This document shows positions 44,703 to 54,151 of a stretch of 62,606 nucleotides of DNA, one piece after another. This stretch comes from an uncultured Bacteroidota bacterium. GTDB taxonomy: Bacteria > Bacteroidota > Bacteroidia > Flavobacteriales > Flavobacteriaceae. Made by a program: the position numbers and the translations under genes. The notes below the pieces were generated by a model. The model was not told the DNA's origin, did not search any database, and was given only the letters and a program-made list of their open reading frames with translations. Position 1 is the stretch's first letter. Each line of letters starts with the position of its first letter. The stretch spans positions 1 to 62,606 of the forward strand of contig CACKBZ010000006.1 of the NCBI GenBank assembly GCA_902598525.1, read 5' to 3'.

Positions 44703-46093
44703 TATACTTTAGTTTTTAATTGATTTATATTTCCAATTAGAGTTGCAGTTGTACAATCACTAATATAAACATCTACAGTATCACCCAATTTAAAGTTGTA
44801 TTTAGGAAAAACAACAACATTATTTTCGGTTGTTCTTCCGCTCCAAAAATCATTTGATTTTTTAGATTCTTTATCAATGAGCACTTCACAATTTTTATTA
44901 ATGAAACTTTTATTTCTTTCTAGGCTATGTTTTTGTTGAAGAGTAATTATTTCCTCTAATCTTCTTTGTTTAATTTCTGGAGAGATATCATCTTTAAAGT
45001 GCCTAGCTGCATAAGTTCCAGGTCTTTCAGAATATGCAAACATATATCCAAAGTCATACTTTACTTTTTCCATAAGAGACAAAGTATCTTGATGATCTCT
45101 TTCAGTTTCGGATGGAAATCCAGTAATCATATCATGGGAAATACCACAATTGGGTATTATCTCTCTAATTTTCTTTATAAGATCAATATACTCCTTTCTA
45201 GTATGAAGTCGATTCATTTTTTTTAAAATTCTATCACTTCCAGACTGAATTGGAAGGTGAATATAGTTACAGATATTTTCATAGCTAGACATTGTTTCAA
45301 TTACCTCAATTGTCATGTCCTGAGGGTTTGAAGTTGAAAATCTTATTCTGATTTTAGGAAAACTTGAAGCAACTAAATCAAGTAAGCTTGAAAAATTTAC
45401 AGAATTTTTCTTTTCCTCTTCTGTCGCCTTTTTAAAGTCTTTTTTTGGACCTCCACCATACCATAAATAACTATCAACATTTTGTCCAAGTAATGTTATT
45501 TCCTTGTATCCTTTTTGATTTAATTCATCTATCTCCCTCAATATGCTGTCAGGATTTCTACTTCTCTCTCTTCCTCTTGTAAATGGTACCACACAAAATG
45601 TACACATATTATCACACCCTCTTGTTATTGATACAAAAGCATTAATACCGTTATTATGAATTCTAACGGGTGAAATATCTCCATAGGTTTCAGACTTTGA
45701 TAGTATAACATTAACTGCCTTTTGGTTATGATCAACCTCGTCCAATAGGTTTGGGAGGTCTTTGTAAGAATCTGGTCCCACAACTAGGTCAACCATCTTT
45801 TCTTCTTCAAGAAGCCTATCCTTTAATCTTTCTGCCATACAGCCTAAAAGTCCTATTTTTAAATTACGATTCTCCTTTTTGTAAGAATTATATGTTTTAA
45901 GTTTATTTCGAACTGTTTGCTCAGCCTTATCTCTAATTGAGCAGGTATTTAATAGTACAAGATTTGCTTTCTTAGAATCATCAGTTAATTCATAACCATC
46001 TTTTTTTAATATAGATGCAACAACCTCACTGTCAGCAAAATTCATCTGACACCCATATGTTTCAATAAATAATGACTTCTTTTTGATGAAAAT
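44702..46093 (-). CDS. miaB: tRNA-2-methylthio-N6-dimethylallyladenosine synthase MiaB (unusual start)
   Basis: Radical-SAM methylthiotransferase modifying A37 of tRNAs. Visible clusters are the N-terminal [4Fe-4S] cysteines (in YGCQMN, NTCSIRD and LLGCMAERL) and the SAM cluster CDNMCTFC near GRERSR. The C-terminal TRAM domain is present. The first ATG (46045) lies just after YGCQ and would delete the first essential cysteine. Upstream in frame, back to a TAA at 46100-46102, the codons read AAA TTA ATT TTC ATC AAA AAG AAG and then the typical SLFIETYGCQ. There is no ATG, GTG or TTG. The coordinate given assumes an ATT start at 46093; ATC at 46087, or a sequence error further upstream, are alternatives. 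Confidence 0.85.
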   Translation of the reverse strand: MFIKKKSLFIETYGCQMNFADSEVVASILKKDGYELTDDSKKANLVLLNTCSIRDKAEQTVRNKLKTYNSYKKENRNLKIGLLGCMAERLKDRLLEEEKMVDLVVGPDSYKDLPNLLDEVDHNQKAVNVILSKSETYGDISPVRIHNNGINAFVSITRGCDNMCTFCVVPFTRGRERSRNPDSILREIDELNQKGYKEITLLGQNVDSYLWYGGGPKKDFKKATEEEKKNSVNFSSLLDLVASSFPKIRIRFSTSNPQDMTIEVIETMSSYENICNYIHLPIQSGSDRILKKMNRLHTRKEYIDLIKKIREIIPNCGISHDMITGFPSETERDHQDTLSLMEKVKYDFGYMFAYSERPGTYAARHFKDDISPEIKQRRLEEIITLQQKHSLERNKSFINKNCEVLIDKESKKSNDFWSGRTTENNVVVFPKYNFKLGDTVDVYISDCTTATLIGNINQLKTKV

Positions 46094-46146
46094 TAATTTT
46101 TAGTAAAAATACTCAATTAATTTAAATTATGCCAATTTGTCAGTAT

Positions 46147-47511
46147 TTATAAATTATAATCTTTGATTTTATCGTAACCTCCAGGTATATTTGAAAAGTT
46201 TGATATTCCTTTGGCAAGAAGAATTGATGATGCTATCATACTTCTGTACCCTCCCTTACAGTGTACATAGAATTTTTCTTCAAAAGAAATCTTTTCAATA
46301 GACTTACTTAGGTTGATTAAAGGAATATTAAGAGAATTTTGCAATGATTCACTTTTATGTTCATTTTCTGATCTTACATCAAGGATATCTTTATTATTAT
46401 CACAAGTTGAGAATTTTGATGCAGACTCATTAAATACTTTACTAATAATACCCCCATTTTTAATCCAGCTATTAACTCCACCTTTTAAATATCCAATAAC
46501 ATTGTCAAATCCAACTCTTGAAAGTCTAATTATTGCTTCTTTTTCTCTACCTTCAGGTGCAACTAAAATTAACTTTTTAGAAATATCTTCTAATATTTCT
46601 CCAACCCAAGGGGCAAATCTTCCATCTAGTCCAATAAAAATTGATCCTGGTATGTGAGAAGATGAAAAATCTTCAACACTTCTTACATCAAGTATTGTTA
46701 TCTTTTCTTTAAGTCTATTTTCAACTTGGCCAGGAGTTAAAGCATTAAAACTCCTTTCGATTATTTCATCAGATTCATCATATCCTTTTTTGTTTAACAT
46801 TACATTATCAGGAAAATATTTTGGAGGATCTAATAATCCATCTAAAACTTCTCTAATAAATTCATCTTTTGTCATATTTTCTCTAAGGGCATAGTTAGTC
46901 TTTTTTTGATCACCCAGTGTTCCAATAGTTTCAGAGCTGAGATCTTTCCCGCATGAACTACCCTCTCCATGTCCTGGATAAATAATTACGTCATCATTTA
47001 GAGTCATTATTTTATTTCTAAGGCTATCAAATAACATTGAGGCTAAATCTCTATTGCTCATAACAGAGTTTTGAGATAAGTCTGGTCTACCAACATCACC
47101 TAAAAAAAGAGTATCTCCAGTAAAAATAGCATGATCTTTTCCAGATGAATCTTTTAATAAATAAGTGGTACTTTCAACGGTATGTCCTGGTGTATGGATT
47201 GCAACTATAGTTATATCTCCGATTTTAAATTCTTGATAATCTTTTGCAATTATATTTTCAAAATTGGTTTCTGTTTTGGGTCCATATACTATTTCTGCTC
47301 CTGATTTTTTTGCTAGATTTAAATGACCACTAATAAAATCTGCATGAATATGAGTCTCAAAAATGTATTTGATTTTTGAATTACTTGCTTTGGCTTTAGA
47401 AATATATATATCAGCCTCTCTTAAAGGGTCAATAATAGCTACCTCATTGTTACTCTCAATATAGTAAGAACCCTGCGATAAACACTTAGTATATATTTGT
47501 TCAACTTTCAT
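46147..47511 (-). CDS. MBL-fold hydrolase with two rhodanese domains (persulfide dioxygenase-like)
   Basis: A 454-residue protein probably involved in sulfide/persulfide handling. The N-terminal metallo-beta-lactamase domain (about 1-235) has ETHIHADFISGHL, HTPGHTVESTTYLL, FTGDTLFLGDVGRPDL and YPGHGEGSSCG. Two rhodanese domains follow. The first (about 265-355) has APEGREKEA where the active cysteine loop should be, so it is probably non-catalytic. The second (about 365-450) has HCKGGYRS with the cysteine. A promoter-like pair lies so close to the ATG that the transcript may be leaderless. Confidence 0.9.
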   Translation of the reverse strand: MKVEQIYTKCLSQGSYYIESNNEVAIIDPLREADIYISKAKASNSKIKYIFETHIHADFISGHLNLAKKSGAEIVYGPKTETNFENIIAKDYQEFKIGDITIVAIHTPGHTVESTTYLLKDSSGKDHAIFTGDTLFLGDVGRPDLSQNSVMSNRDLASMLFDSLRNKIMTLNDDVIIYPGHGEGSSCGKDLSSETIGTLGDQKKTNYALRENMTKDEFIREVLDGLLDPPKYFPDNVMLNKKGYDESDEIIERSFNALTPGQVENRLKEKITILDVRSVEDFSSSHIPGSIFIGLDGRFAPWVGEILEDISKKLILVAPEGREKEAIIRLSRVGFDNVIGYLKGGVNSWIKNGGIISKVFNESASKFSTCDNNKDILDVRSENEHKSESLQNSLNIPLINLSKSIEKISFEEKFYVHCKGGYRSMIASSILLAKGISNFSNIPGGYDKIKDYNL

Positions 47512-47518
47512 CTAAATA

Positions 47519-47550
47519 CAAAATTACTTTCTTTAAAACTAACTAACAAT
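47519..47550 (-). promoter_or_regulatory. candidate promoter of the MBL-rhodanese gene (ATTG-N20-TAATTTTG)
   Basis: On the minus strand ATTG (47550-47547) and TAATTTTG (47526-47519) are separated by 20 bases, close to the TTTG-N19-TAnnTTTG consensus. The predicted start is only a few bases before the ATG at 47511. Confidence 0.45.
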
Positions 47551-47583
47551 TATGTTAAACAAATTTTAAAATTTTTATTTTTT

Positions 47584-47616
47584 TTTGATTCATAAGAATA
47601 AATCTAGTTACATTTA
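47584..47616 (+). promoter_or_regulatory. candidate promoter of topA (TTTG-N21-TACATTTA)
   Basis: TTTG at 47584-47587 and TACATTTA at 47609-47616 (one mismatch to TAnnTTTG) are separated by 21 bases, and the ATG follows at 47634. The spacing is slightly long, so this is tentative. Confidence 0.4.
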
Positions 47617-47633
47617 GGCCCAAAAAATAAAAT

Positions 47634-50084
47634 ATGCCAAAAAATTTAGTCATCGTTGAGTCAGCTACAAAAGCAAAGACAATTGAAAAGATTTTAGGAC
47701 AAGACTTTAAAGTTGTTTCTTGTGTTGGGCATATTTCAGACCTTCCAGTTAAAGAATTAGGAGTTGATGTTGATAATGATTTTAAACCAAAATATATAAT
47801 TCCTACAGAAAAGAAACCTGTTATAAAAGACCTTAAAAAGTTTGTCAGTGAATCAGACAAAGTTTGGTTAGCTAGTGATGAAGATAGAGAAGGAGAAGCA
47901 ATTGCTTGGCATCTATATGAAAACTTAAATTTGACGAATAAAGATTACGATCGAATAGTATTTCATGAGATAACTAAAAACGCTATTTTGACTGCATTAG
48001 ATAGTCCTCGAGAAATAAACTATAATCTTGTAAATGCTCAACAAGCCAGAAGAGTCTTAGACAGATTAGTAGGTTATGAATTGTCTCCAGTGCTATGGAG
48101 AAAAGTTAAGACAGGCCTGTCTGCTGGAAGAGTTCAATCAGTTTCTGTAAGACTTATTGTTGAAAAGGAAAGAGAAATTAAAAACTTTTTAACAAATAGT
48201 ACTTTCAAGTCAATTGGAATTTTTAAAAATTCAAGTGGAGTTAACCTGAAGGCTGAGTTAAACAATAAATTTGATTCTAGTGATGAAGTTAAATTGTTCC
48301 TTCAAAAAAATATTAATAGTATATATACTGTATCTAACGTAGAAAAAAAACCTGCTAAGAAATCTCCAACTCCTCCTTTTACCACATCAACACTTCAGCA
48401 AGAGGCTTCAAGGAAACTAGGTTTTGGTGTTACAAGGACCATGTCAACTGCTCAAAAACTTTATGAAGCAGGATTAATAACCTACATGAGAACAGATAGT
48501 GTTACCATATCTGAGGAAGCAAAAACATCAATTTTATCAAAAATTGAGAGCAAATATGGAAATAGTTATGTAAATCTGAGGAATTATAAAAATAAAAATA
48601 AATCAGCCCAAGAGGCTCATGAAGCTGTTAGACCAACAGATATTTCAGTTGAAGACATATCTTCAGATTATGATCAACAAAGATTGTATCAACTTATATG
48701 GAGAAGGACAATTTCCTCACAAATGTCAGATGCACAAATAGAGAGAACAGTTGTAAATATTGACTCTAACTCTTTTGATGAAATATTTATCGCTAGAGGT
48801 GAAGTAATTAAATTTGATGGTTTTCTAAGAGTATATAATGAAGGAACTGATGATGAGGTACAGGAAGAAAAAGGGACTTTACCACAATTAAATGTTAATG
48901 AGAATCTTGACTTAGTTAATATTATATCAAGAGAATCATTCTCTAGACCACCCTCCAGATATACCGAAGCATCTTTGGTGAAAAAATTGGAAGAACTAGG
49001 TATTGGTAGACCTGCAACTTATGCAACCACAATATCAACAATTCAGAACAGAGGTTATGTATCTAAAGGTGAAAACGAAGGTCAAGAAAGAACATACAAA
49101 TCCATAGAATTAAAAAATGGAAATATTATTGAGAGTACTTCAACTGAAAAGACTGGTTCAAACAAAGGTAAGCTTGTACCTACTGATATTGGGATAATTG
49201 TAAATGACTTTCTAGTTGATAATTTCAATAATATTCTTGACTATGGATTTACAGCAGAAGTTGAAAAAAGTTTTGATAAAATAGCTGAAGGAAATCAAAA
49301 TTGGACTGATACTATAAAACAATTTTATACCGATTTCCATACAAATGTAAATATTGTAAAAGATACAGCTGAAAGGCAATCTGGTGAAAAAATTTTAGGA
49401 GATGATCCAGCCTCAGGAAGAGTTGTTAAAGTAAGACTTGGAAAGTTTGGTCCAATTGCTCAGATAGGAACAATTGATGATGAGGATAAACCAATTTTTG
49501 CTAGCTTAACTAAAGATCAACAGTTAGATACTATAACTTTAAACGAAGCACTAGAACTATTTAAGTTTCCCAAGGAAATTGGTACCTATAAAGGTGAAAC
49601 TGTAACTGTCAATAATGGTAGGTATGGACCATATTTAAAATATTCCTCAAAATCTATTTCAATTCCAAAGGAAATTGATCCACATTCAGTAAACATAGAC
49701 TCTGCAATTCCTCTGATAGATGAAAAGTTAAAATCAGATGAACCTATTCATATTTATAATGATTTACCTGTAATAAAAGGAAAGGGTAGGTTTGGACCAT
49801 TTATAAAGTGGAATGAAATGTTTATTAATGTAAATAAGACATATGACTTCGATAATCTTACCGTTGACAATATCGAGGAATTAATTGAGTTAAAATTAAA
49901 AAAGGAAAAAGAAAAATTAATTACTGAGTGGGTTGATGAAGGCATTAAGCTTGAAAAAGGTAGATGGGGTAGATCAATTATCTCAATGGGTAAAAAGAAA
50001 ATAGAAATTCCAAAAGAAATTGACCCTAAAACTATTACATTAGATATTGCTAAAGAATATCTAAATCCAAAAAAGAGAAAATGA
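47634..50084 (+). CDS. topA: DNA topoisomerase I
   Basis: Type IA topoisomerase that relaxes negative supercoils. The Toprim domain begins NLVIVESATKAKTIEKIL, with the metal site in ASDEDREGEAIAWHL near residue 82. The catalytic tyrosine is in LITYMRTDSVTIS (Tyr284), and GIGRPATYATTISTI is near 456. Instead of zinc fingers the C-terminus has several Toprim-associated repeats (GRVVKVRLGKFGPIAQIG, NNGRYGPYLKY, GKGRFGPFIKW, EKGRWGRSIIS), as usual in Bacteroidota. The length of 816 residues is normal. It overlaps the next gene by 4 bases (ATGA). Confidence 0.96.
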   Translation: MPKNLVIVESATKAKTIEKILGQDFKVVSCVGHISDLPVKELGVDVDNDFKPKYIIPTEKKPVIKDLKKFVSESDKVWLASDEDREGEAIAWHLYENLNLTNKDYDRIVFHEITKNAILTALDSPREINYNLVNAQQARRVLDRLVGYELSPVLWRKVKTGLSAGRVQSVSVRLIVEKEREIKNFLTNSTFKSIGIFKNSSGVNLKAELNNKFDSSDEVKLFLQKNINSIYTVSNVEKKPAKKSPTPPFTTSTLQQEASRKLGFGVTRTMSTAQKLYEAGLITYMRTDSVTISEEAKTSILSKIESKYGNSYVNLRNYKNKNKSAQEAHEAVRPTDISVEDISSDYDQQRLYQLIWRRTISSQMSDAQIERTVVNIDSNSFDEIFIARGEVIKFDGFLRVYNEGTDDEVQEEKGTLPQLNVNENLDLVNIISRESFSRPPSRYTEASLVKKLEELGIGRPATYATTISTIQNRGYVSKGENEGQERTYKSIELKNGNIIESTSTEKTGSNKGKLVPTDIGIIVNDFLVDNFNNILDYGFTAEVEKSFDKIAEGNQNWTDTIKQFYTDFHTNVNIVKDTAERQSGEKILGDDPASGRVVKVRLGKFGPIAQIGTIDDEDKPIFASLTKDQQLDTITLNEALELFKFPKEIGTYKGETVTVNNGRYGPYLKYSSKSISIPKEIDPHSVNIDSAIPLIDEKLKSDEPIHIYNDLPVIKGKGRFGPFIKWNEMFINVNKTYDFDNLTVDNIEELIELKLKKEKEKLITEWVDEGIKLEKGRWGRSIISMGKKKIEIPKEIDPKTITLDIAKEYLNPKKRK

Positions 50085-51202
50085 GCCTTGAGCTATTAAA
50101 ACCTGTTTCAGAAAATTTACTCGATGAATTAGATAAAAATTACTCACAAGGATCACTGTTTAAAAAAATAAAATTTCATAGACAACAGTCAGGTATACCC
50201 GATATAAGTTCATCAAATCTTTGCATAATTGGAATTAGTGAAACTAGAAATTCTTATTTTGAATCCGAAATACATGATTTAAATATATTTAGAAAGCAGC
50301 TATATAAACTAAAACAGGGTAGATGGAAAATATCTATTTCTGACTTAGGTGATCTTCCTAATGGAAATACTGTTGAGGATACCTATCACGCACTATATGA
50401 TATATGTAAGGAATTGTATTTAAAAAAAATTACTTTGGTAATAATTGGAGGAAGTAATGATATTATTTATCCAATTTTCAAATCTTTTGATTCTTATTCT
50501 GAAAAAGTAAATATTGTATCTATTGATAATCAATTTGATCTATATCAAGATTCAGATATAATCTCAGGTAGAACATACATGAATAAAATTATACTGGATG
50601 ATTCTAACAAATTAAATGATTTTACAAATATAGGGTATCAACGACACCTATGCTCATATGAAGAGATAGAGCTAATGGAAAAATTATTTTTTGAAAAAAT
50701 TTCATTAGGTGAAATTTCAGAAAATAATATGAGAGCTGAACCAATTATTCGAGATGCTGATATAGTCGGTTTTGACATGAAATCATTATCAATATTCGGA
50801 GACTGCAATCCTAATGGAATAGATTCAAGGCTTGCCTGTATATTAAGTAAATATGTAGGTCAAAGTAATAAGACATCCTTTTTTGGATTGTTTGACTTAA
50901 ATAATAATGATATTTCTAATAAATTATATTCTGAAATAATTTGGTATTTTATAGACAGTTTAAATAATAGAATTAATGAATCAAACTTTGATGATTCTCA
51001 ATTATTTTTTAAATATATAGTTCAAACTTCAGGTAGGGATATTATATTTTATAAAAGTAAAACTTCAGAAAGATGGTGGATGACTGTAACCTCAGCTAGT
51101 AATGATAAAATTAAATTTTTACCTTGTCTTGAAAGTGATTATAAAGATGCCTTAAATAATAATCTACCTTTTAGGTGGTTAAAAGCATCAAAAAGAATTT
51201 AA
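50081..51202 (+). CDS. arginase/formimidoylglutamase-fold protein with degenerate metal sites
   Basis: A 373-residue member of the ureohydrolase fold. The order of motifs is recognisable but the metal ligands are changed: the GGxH motif is IIGGSNDIIYP, the DAHxD motif is SIDNQFDLYQ, and the SxDxD motif is VGFDMKSLS. Catalytic manganese binding therefore seems unlikely. Such arginase-like proteins downstream of topA are known in flavobacteria, often annotated as formimidoylglutamase. From memory, the gliding/type IX genes gldKLMN commonly follow; here trxB follows instead on the other strand. It overlaps topA by 4 bases and trxB by 4 bases. Confidence 0.8.
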   Translation: MSLELLKPVSENLLDELDKNYSQGSLFKKIKFHRQQSGIPDISSSNLCIIGISETRNSYFESEIHDLNIFRKQLYKLKQGRWKISISDLGDLPNGNTVEDTYHALYDICKELYLKKITLVIIGGSNDIIYPIFKSFDSYSEKVNIVSIDNQFDLYQDSDIISGRTYMNKIILDDSNKLNDFTNIGYQRHLCSYEEIELMEKLFFEKISLGEISENNMRAEPIIRDADIVGFDMKSLSIFGDCNPNGIDSRLACILSKYVGQSNKTSFFGLFDLNNNDISNKLYSEIIWYFIDSLNNRINESNFDDSQLFFKYIVQTSGRDIIFYKSKTSERWWMTVTSASNDKIKFLPCLESDYKDALNNNLPFRWLKASKRI

Positions 51203-52122
51203 ATTTCTTGTAAATATCTTTCTGCATCAAGTGCTGCCATACAGCCAGTACCAGCAGCAGTAATAGCTTGCCTGTAGTCTTTATCTTGAACATCACCTGC
51301 TGCAAAAACCCCAGGAATATTTGTTTTAGTTGAGGTTTTATCTGTTAGTATATATCCGCTTTCGTCCATATTAATAATACCTTTAAAAATATCAGTGTTT
51401 GGAGTATGGCCAATTGCAAGAAACAAACCGGCAACTTTAATTTCAGAAATCTCATTTGTGTTATTATTTATAACTTTTATTCCTTCAACAACATTATCTC
51501 CTAATACTTTATCTATTTCGGAGTTAAAAAGAACATTAACATTTTTAAAATTTTCTAAACGATGTTGCATTGCCTTAGAAGCTCTAAAGTGGTCCTTTCT
51601 TATTACCATTGTAACATTTTTACAAATTTTTGCTAAGTATGTTGCTTCTTCAATTGCACTATCTCCTCCTCCAACAACCGCAACATCTTGTCCTTTGTAG
51701 AAGAAACCATCACAAACTGCACATGCTGAGACTCCACCACCAATAAGTTTTTGTTCACTAGGAATTCCAAGATATTTCGCAGAAGCTCCAGTACATATTA
51801 TGATAGTTTTTGACTTGACTTCATCTCCGTTTTGAGTATAAATCTTATGTATTCCACCTCTCTCTTTCGAAAATTCAACTCTTGAAATAAAATCAACTTC
51901 AACTTTTGTTCCAAATCTTTCAGCTTGTTCTCTTAATTCATTCATCATAGTAGGTCCATCAACTCCTGACGGGTATCCTGGAAAATTATCTACTTCAGTT
52001 GTAGTAGTTAGTTGACCACCGGGTTCTAAGCCAGTATAAATTATTGGTTTAAGATCGGCTCTAGCAGCATAAATTGCTGCTGTATATCCTGCTGGTCCAC
52101 TTCCTATGATGATTGTATTCAT
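51199..52122 (-). CDS. trxB: thioredoxin-disulfide reductase
   Basis: Flavoenzyme that reduces thioredoxin with NADPH. The 307 residues carry the FAD motif IIIGSGPAGYTAAIYAARA, the redox-active pair CAVC (Cys134 and Cys137), the NADPH motif VAVVGGGDSAIEEA and the C-terminal FAD motif GVFAAGDVQDKDYRQA. Its partner trxA is at 11240. It is divergent from the NagB gene, with a 100-base gap, and overlaps the end of the arginase-like gene. Confidence 0.97.
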   Translation of the reverse strand: MNTIIIGSGPAGYTAAIYAARADLKPIIYTGLEPGGQLTTTTEVDNFPGYPSGVDGPTMMNELREQAERFGTKVEVDFISRVEFSKERGGIHKIYTQNGDEVKSKTIIICTGASAKYLGIPSEQKLIGGGVSACAVCDGFFYKGQDVAVVGGGDSAIEEATYLAKICKNVTMVIRKDHFRASKAMQHRLENFKNVNVLFNSEIDKVLGDNVVEGIKVINNNTNEISEIKVAGLFLAIGHTPNTDIFKGIINMDESGYILTDKTSTKTNIPGVFAAGDVQDKDYRQAITAAGTGCMAALDAERYLQEI

Positions 52123-52196
52123 ATAAAAAAAATTGAGATTTTAAATTGATTTTGTAAAATTAAAAAAACATGAGAATAAATTCATGAAAACATTAT

Positions 52197-52204
52197 TAAC
52201 TTTG
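52197..52204 (+). promoter_or_regulatory. possible -7 element before nagB (TAACTTTG)
   Basis: TAACTTTG fits TAnnTTTG exactly and ends 18 bases before the ATG at 52223. No -33 TTTG is found at the expected distance. Confidence 0.4.
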
Positions 52205-52222
52205 TAATTTCAAATTAGAAAA

Positions 52223-54142
52223 ATGACTTTAAAAAATCTTAAGTATCAATCTCCAGGAATTACTGAGGAGACAAGATTTGAAAAATTGCATACTGTTAAT
52301 TATGAAAGTTCAAAAGAAGCCTCTATACATATTGCTAGAGAAATTTGTGATTTAGTTAAAACCAAACAAGAAAAAAATAAAAGTTGTGTAATAGGGTTTG
52401 CTACTGGTTCATCACCTTTACTTGTTTATCAAGAAATTATTAAGATTCACCAGACTGAATCCTTAAGCTTTAAAAATGTAGTTGCATTTAACCTGGATGA
52501 ATATTATGGAATAAAAAAAGATGATATTAATAGTTATCATCATTTTATGAATGAAAATTTATTTGATCACATTGATATACCCAAGGAAAACATTTATATA
52601 CCATCCGGAGAAATTAGTGAGAGAGAAATAAAAAAGTTCTGTTCTTCATATGAGAAACAAATTGAACAATACGGAGGTATTGACATACAGCTTCTTGGGA
52701 TTGGTAGAACTGGTCATATCGGCTTTAATGAACCAGGTTCTCATTTTAATTCAAAAACACGACTTATAACTCTTGATCATACAACCAGATTTGATACTAG
52801 TAAAAGTTTTAATGGTATTGAGAATGTCCCTACTAAAGCAATTACTATGGGGGTCAGAACAATTTTTAATGCAAAGAGAATTATTATAATGGCATGGGGG
52901 TTACACAAAAGTTTAATTGCAAAAAAATCAGCAGAACATGACGTTACCCCACTAATACCATCTACTTATCTTCAAAATCATAAAAATACAACTCTCGTTC
53001 TTGATAACCAGTCTGCAAGTGAATTAACAAGATTTAAAACACCCTGGTTAGTAGGTACATGTGATTGGATTGATTCCATGAAAAGAAGAGCTATAGTTTG
53101 GCTATGTGAAACAACAGGAAAATCTATTTTAAAACTAACCGATGAAGATTATAATAAGAATGGTTTGTCTGATCTACTGGCTCTTGAAGGATCTTCATAT
53201 GATCTAAACATTAAGATGTTTAACCATTTTCAAAATACAATTACAGGATGGCCTGGGGGAAAACCTGGTGCTGATGATTCAACTAGACCTGAGAGAAAAT
53301 CTCCCAAATCTAAAAGAGTAATTATTTTTAGTCCTCATCCTGATGATGATGTTGTATCAATGGGAGGAACATTTGATAGGCTTGTATCTCAAGGCCATGA
53401 AGTACATATTGCTTATCAAGTAAAAGGTAATATTGCCGTATCAGATCACGATGCTCTGAAATTTATAGAAGTTTCCAAAGATTTATTTAAAAATGAATCA
53501 AAAGTACCGGTAAGTGAATTAATAAAGGAGCTAAAGAATAATAAACCCGATAAAATTGACTCCCAGGCAGTTAGAAATTTAAAAGGATTTATAAGAAAAA
53601 GTGAAGCAATTGCTGCTACAAGATATATTGGAATACCAGACTCAAATACTCATTTTTTAAATCTTCCATTTTATGATACTGGAAGAATAAAAAAGAATCC
53701 TCCAACAAAAAAAGATGTATTAATTACAGCTTCATTAATTAATAAAATTAAACCTCATCAGATATTTGCAGCAGGTGACTTAGAAGACCCACATGGAACC
53801 CATAAAGTTTGTTTAGATATAATTTTAGAAGCTTTGGAAACATTAAAAGGTGAAAAATTTATGAAGGATTGTTGGCTTTGGCTTTATAGAGGAGCTTGGT
53901 TAGATTGGGATATTCATGATATTGACATGGCTGTTCCAATGAGTCCAGCGCAAGTTCTCAGAAAAAGAAAAGCAATTTTTTTCCATCAGACTCAAAAAGA
54001 TGGAGTAATGTTTCAAGGTCAAGATCTTAGAGAGTTTTGGGTAAGAGCTGAGGAGAGAAATAGTGAAACTGCTGAAAAATATAAAAAAATGGGATTAGCA
54101 GATTATGCTGCAATTGAATCATTTAAAAGACACTACTATTAA
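52223..54142 (+). CDS. nagB: glucosamine-6-phosphate deaminase fused to a PIG-L deacetylase domain
   Basis: A two-domain amino-sugar enzyme of 639 residues. The N-terminal NagB domain (about 1-290) has CVIGFATGSSPLLVYQEI, the catalytic stretch VAFNLDEYYG and LLGIGRTGHIGFNEPGS. It converts glucosamine-6-phosphate to fructose-6-phosphate. The C-terminal PIG-L/LmbE domain (about 370-630) has the zinc motif FSPHPDDDVVSMGGTFD and the downstream motif DLEDPHGTHK, suggesting N-deacetylation. This fusion is widespread in Bacteroidota. It sits just upstream of an exported M20 amidohydrolase. Confidence 0.95.
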   Translation: MTLKNLKYQSPGITEETRFEKLHTVNYESSKEASIHIAREICDLVKTKQEKNKSCVIGFATGSSPLLVYQEIIKIHQTESLSFKNVVAFNLDEYYGIKKDDINSYHHFMNENLFDHIDIPKENIYIPSGEISEREIKKFCSSYEKQIEQYGGIDIQLLGIGRTGHIGFNEPGSHFNSKTRLITLDHTTRFDTSKSFNGIENVPTKAITMGVRTIFNAKRIIIMAWGLHKSLIAKKSAEHDVTPLIPSTYLQNHKNTTLVLDNQSASELTRFKTPWLVGTCDWIDSMKRRAIVWLCETTGKSILKLTDEDYNKNGLSDLLALEGSSYDLNIKMFNHFQNTITGWPGGKPGADDSTRPERKSPKSKRVIIFSPHPDDDVVSMGGTFDRLVSQGHEVHIAYQVKGNIAVSDHDALKFIEVSKDLFKNESKVPVSELIKELKNNKPDKIDSQAVRNLKGFIRKSEAIAATRYIGIPDSNTHFLNLPFYDTGRIKKNPPTKKDVLITASLINKIKPHQIFAAGDLEDPHGTHKVCLDIILEALETLKGEKFMKDCWLWLYRGAWLDWDIHDIDMAVPMSPAQVLRKRKAIFFHQTQKDGVMFQGQDLREFWVRAEERNSETAEKYKKMGLADYAAIESFKRHYY

Positions 54143-54151
54143 ATTTTAATT

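Noticed and set aside
46313-46657. 114-residue plus-strand frame opposite the MBL-rhodanese gene
   Set aside because: It is antisense to a clear two-domain rhodanese region and its translation has no recognisable features.
47555-47860. 101-residue minus-strand frame over the topA start
   Set aside because: It is antisense to the Toprim domain and promoter of topA, with no family resemblance.
52169-52186. Inverted repeat CATGA/TCATG between trxB and nagB as a terminator or operator
   Set aside because: The five-base arms with an eight-base AT loop and no T tract are weak and expected by chance in AT-rich DNA.
52223-54142. NagB-PIG-L fusion as a novel enzyme
   Set aside because: The same fusion is widespread in Bacteroidota.
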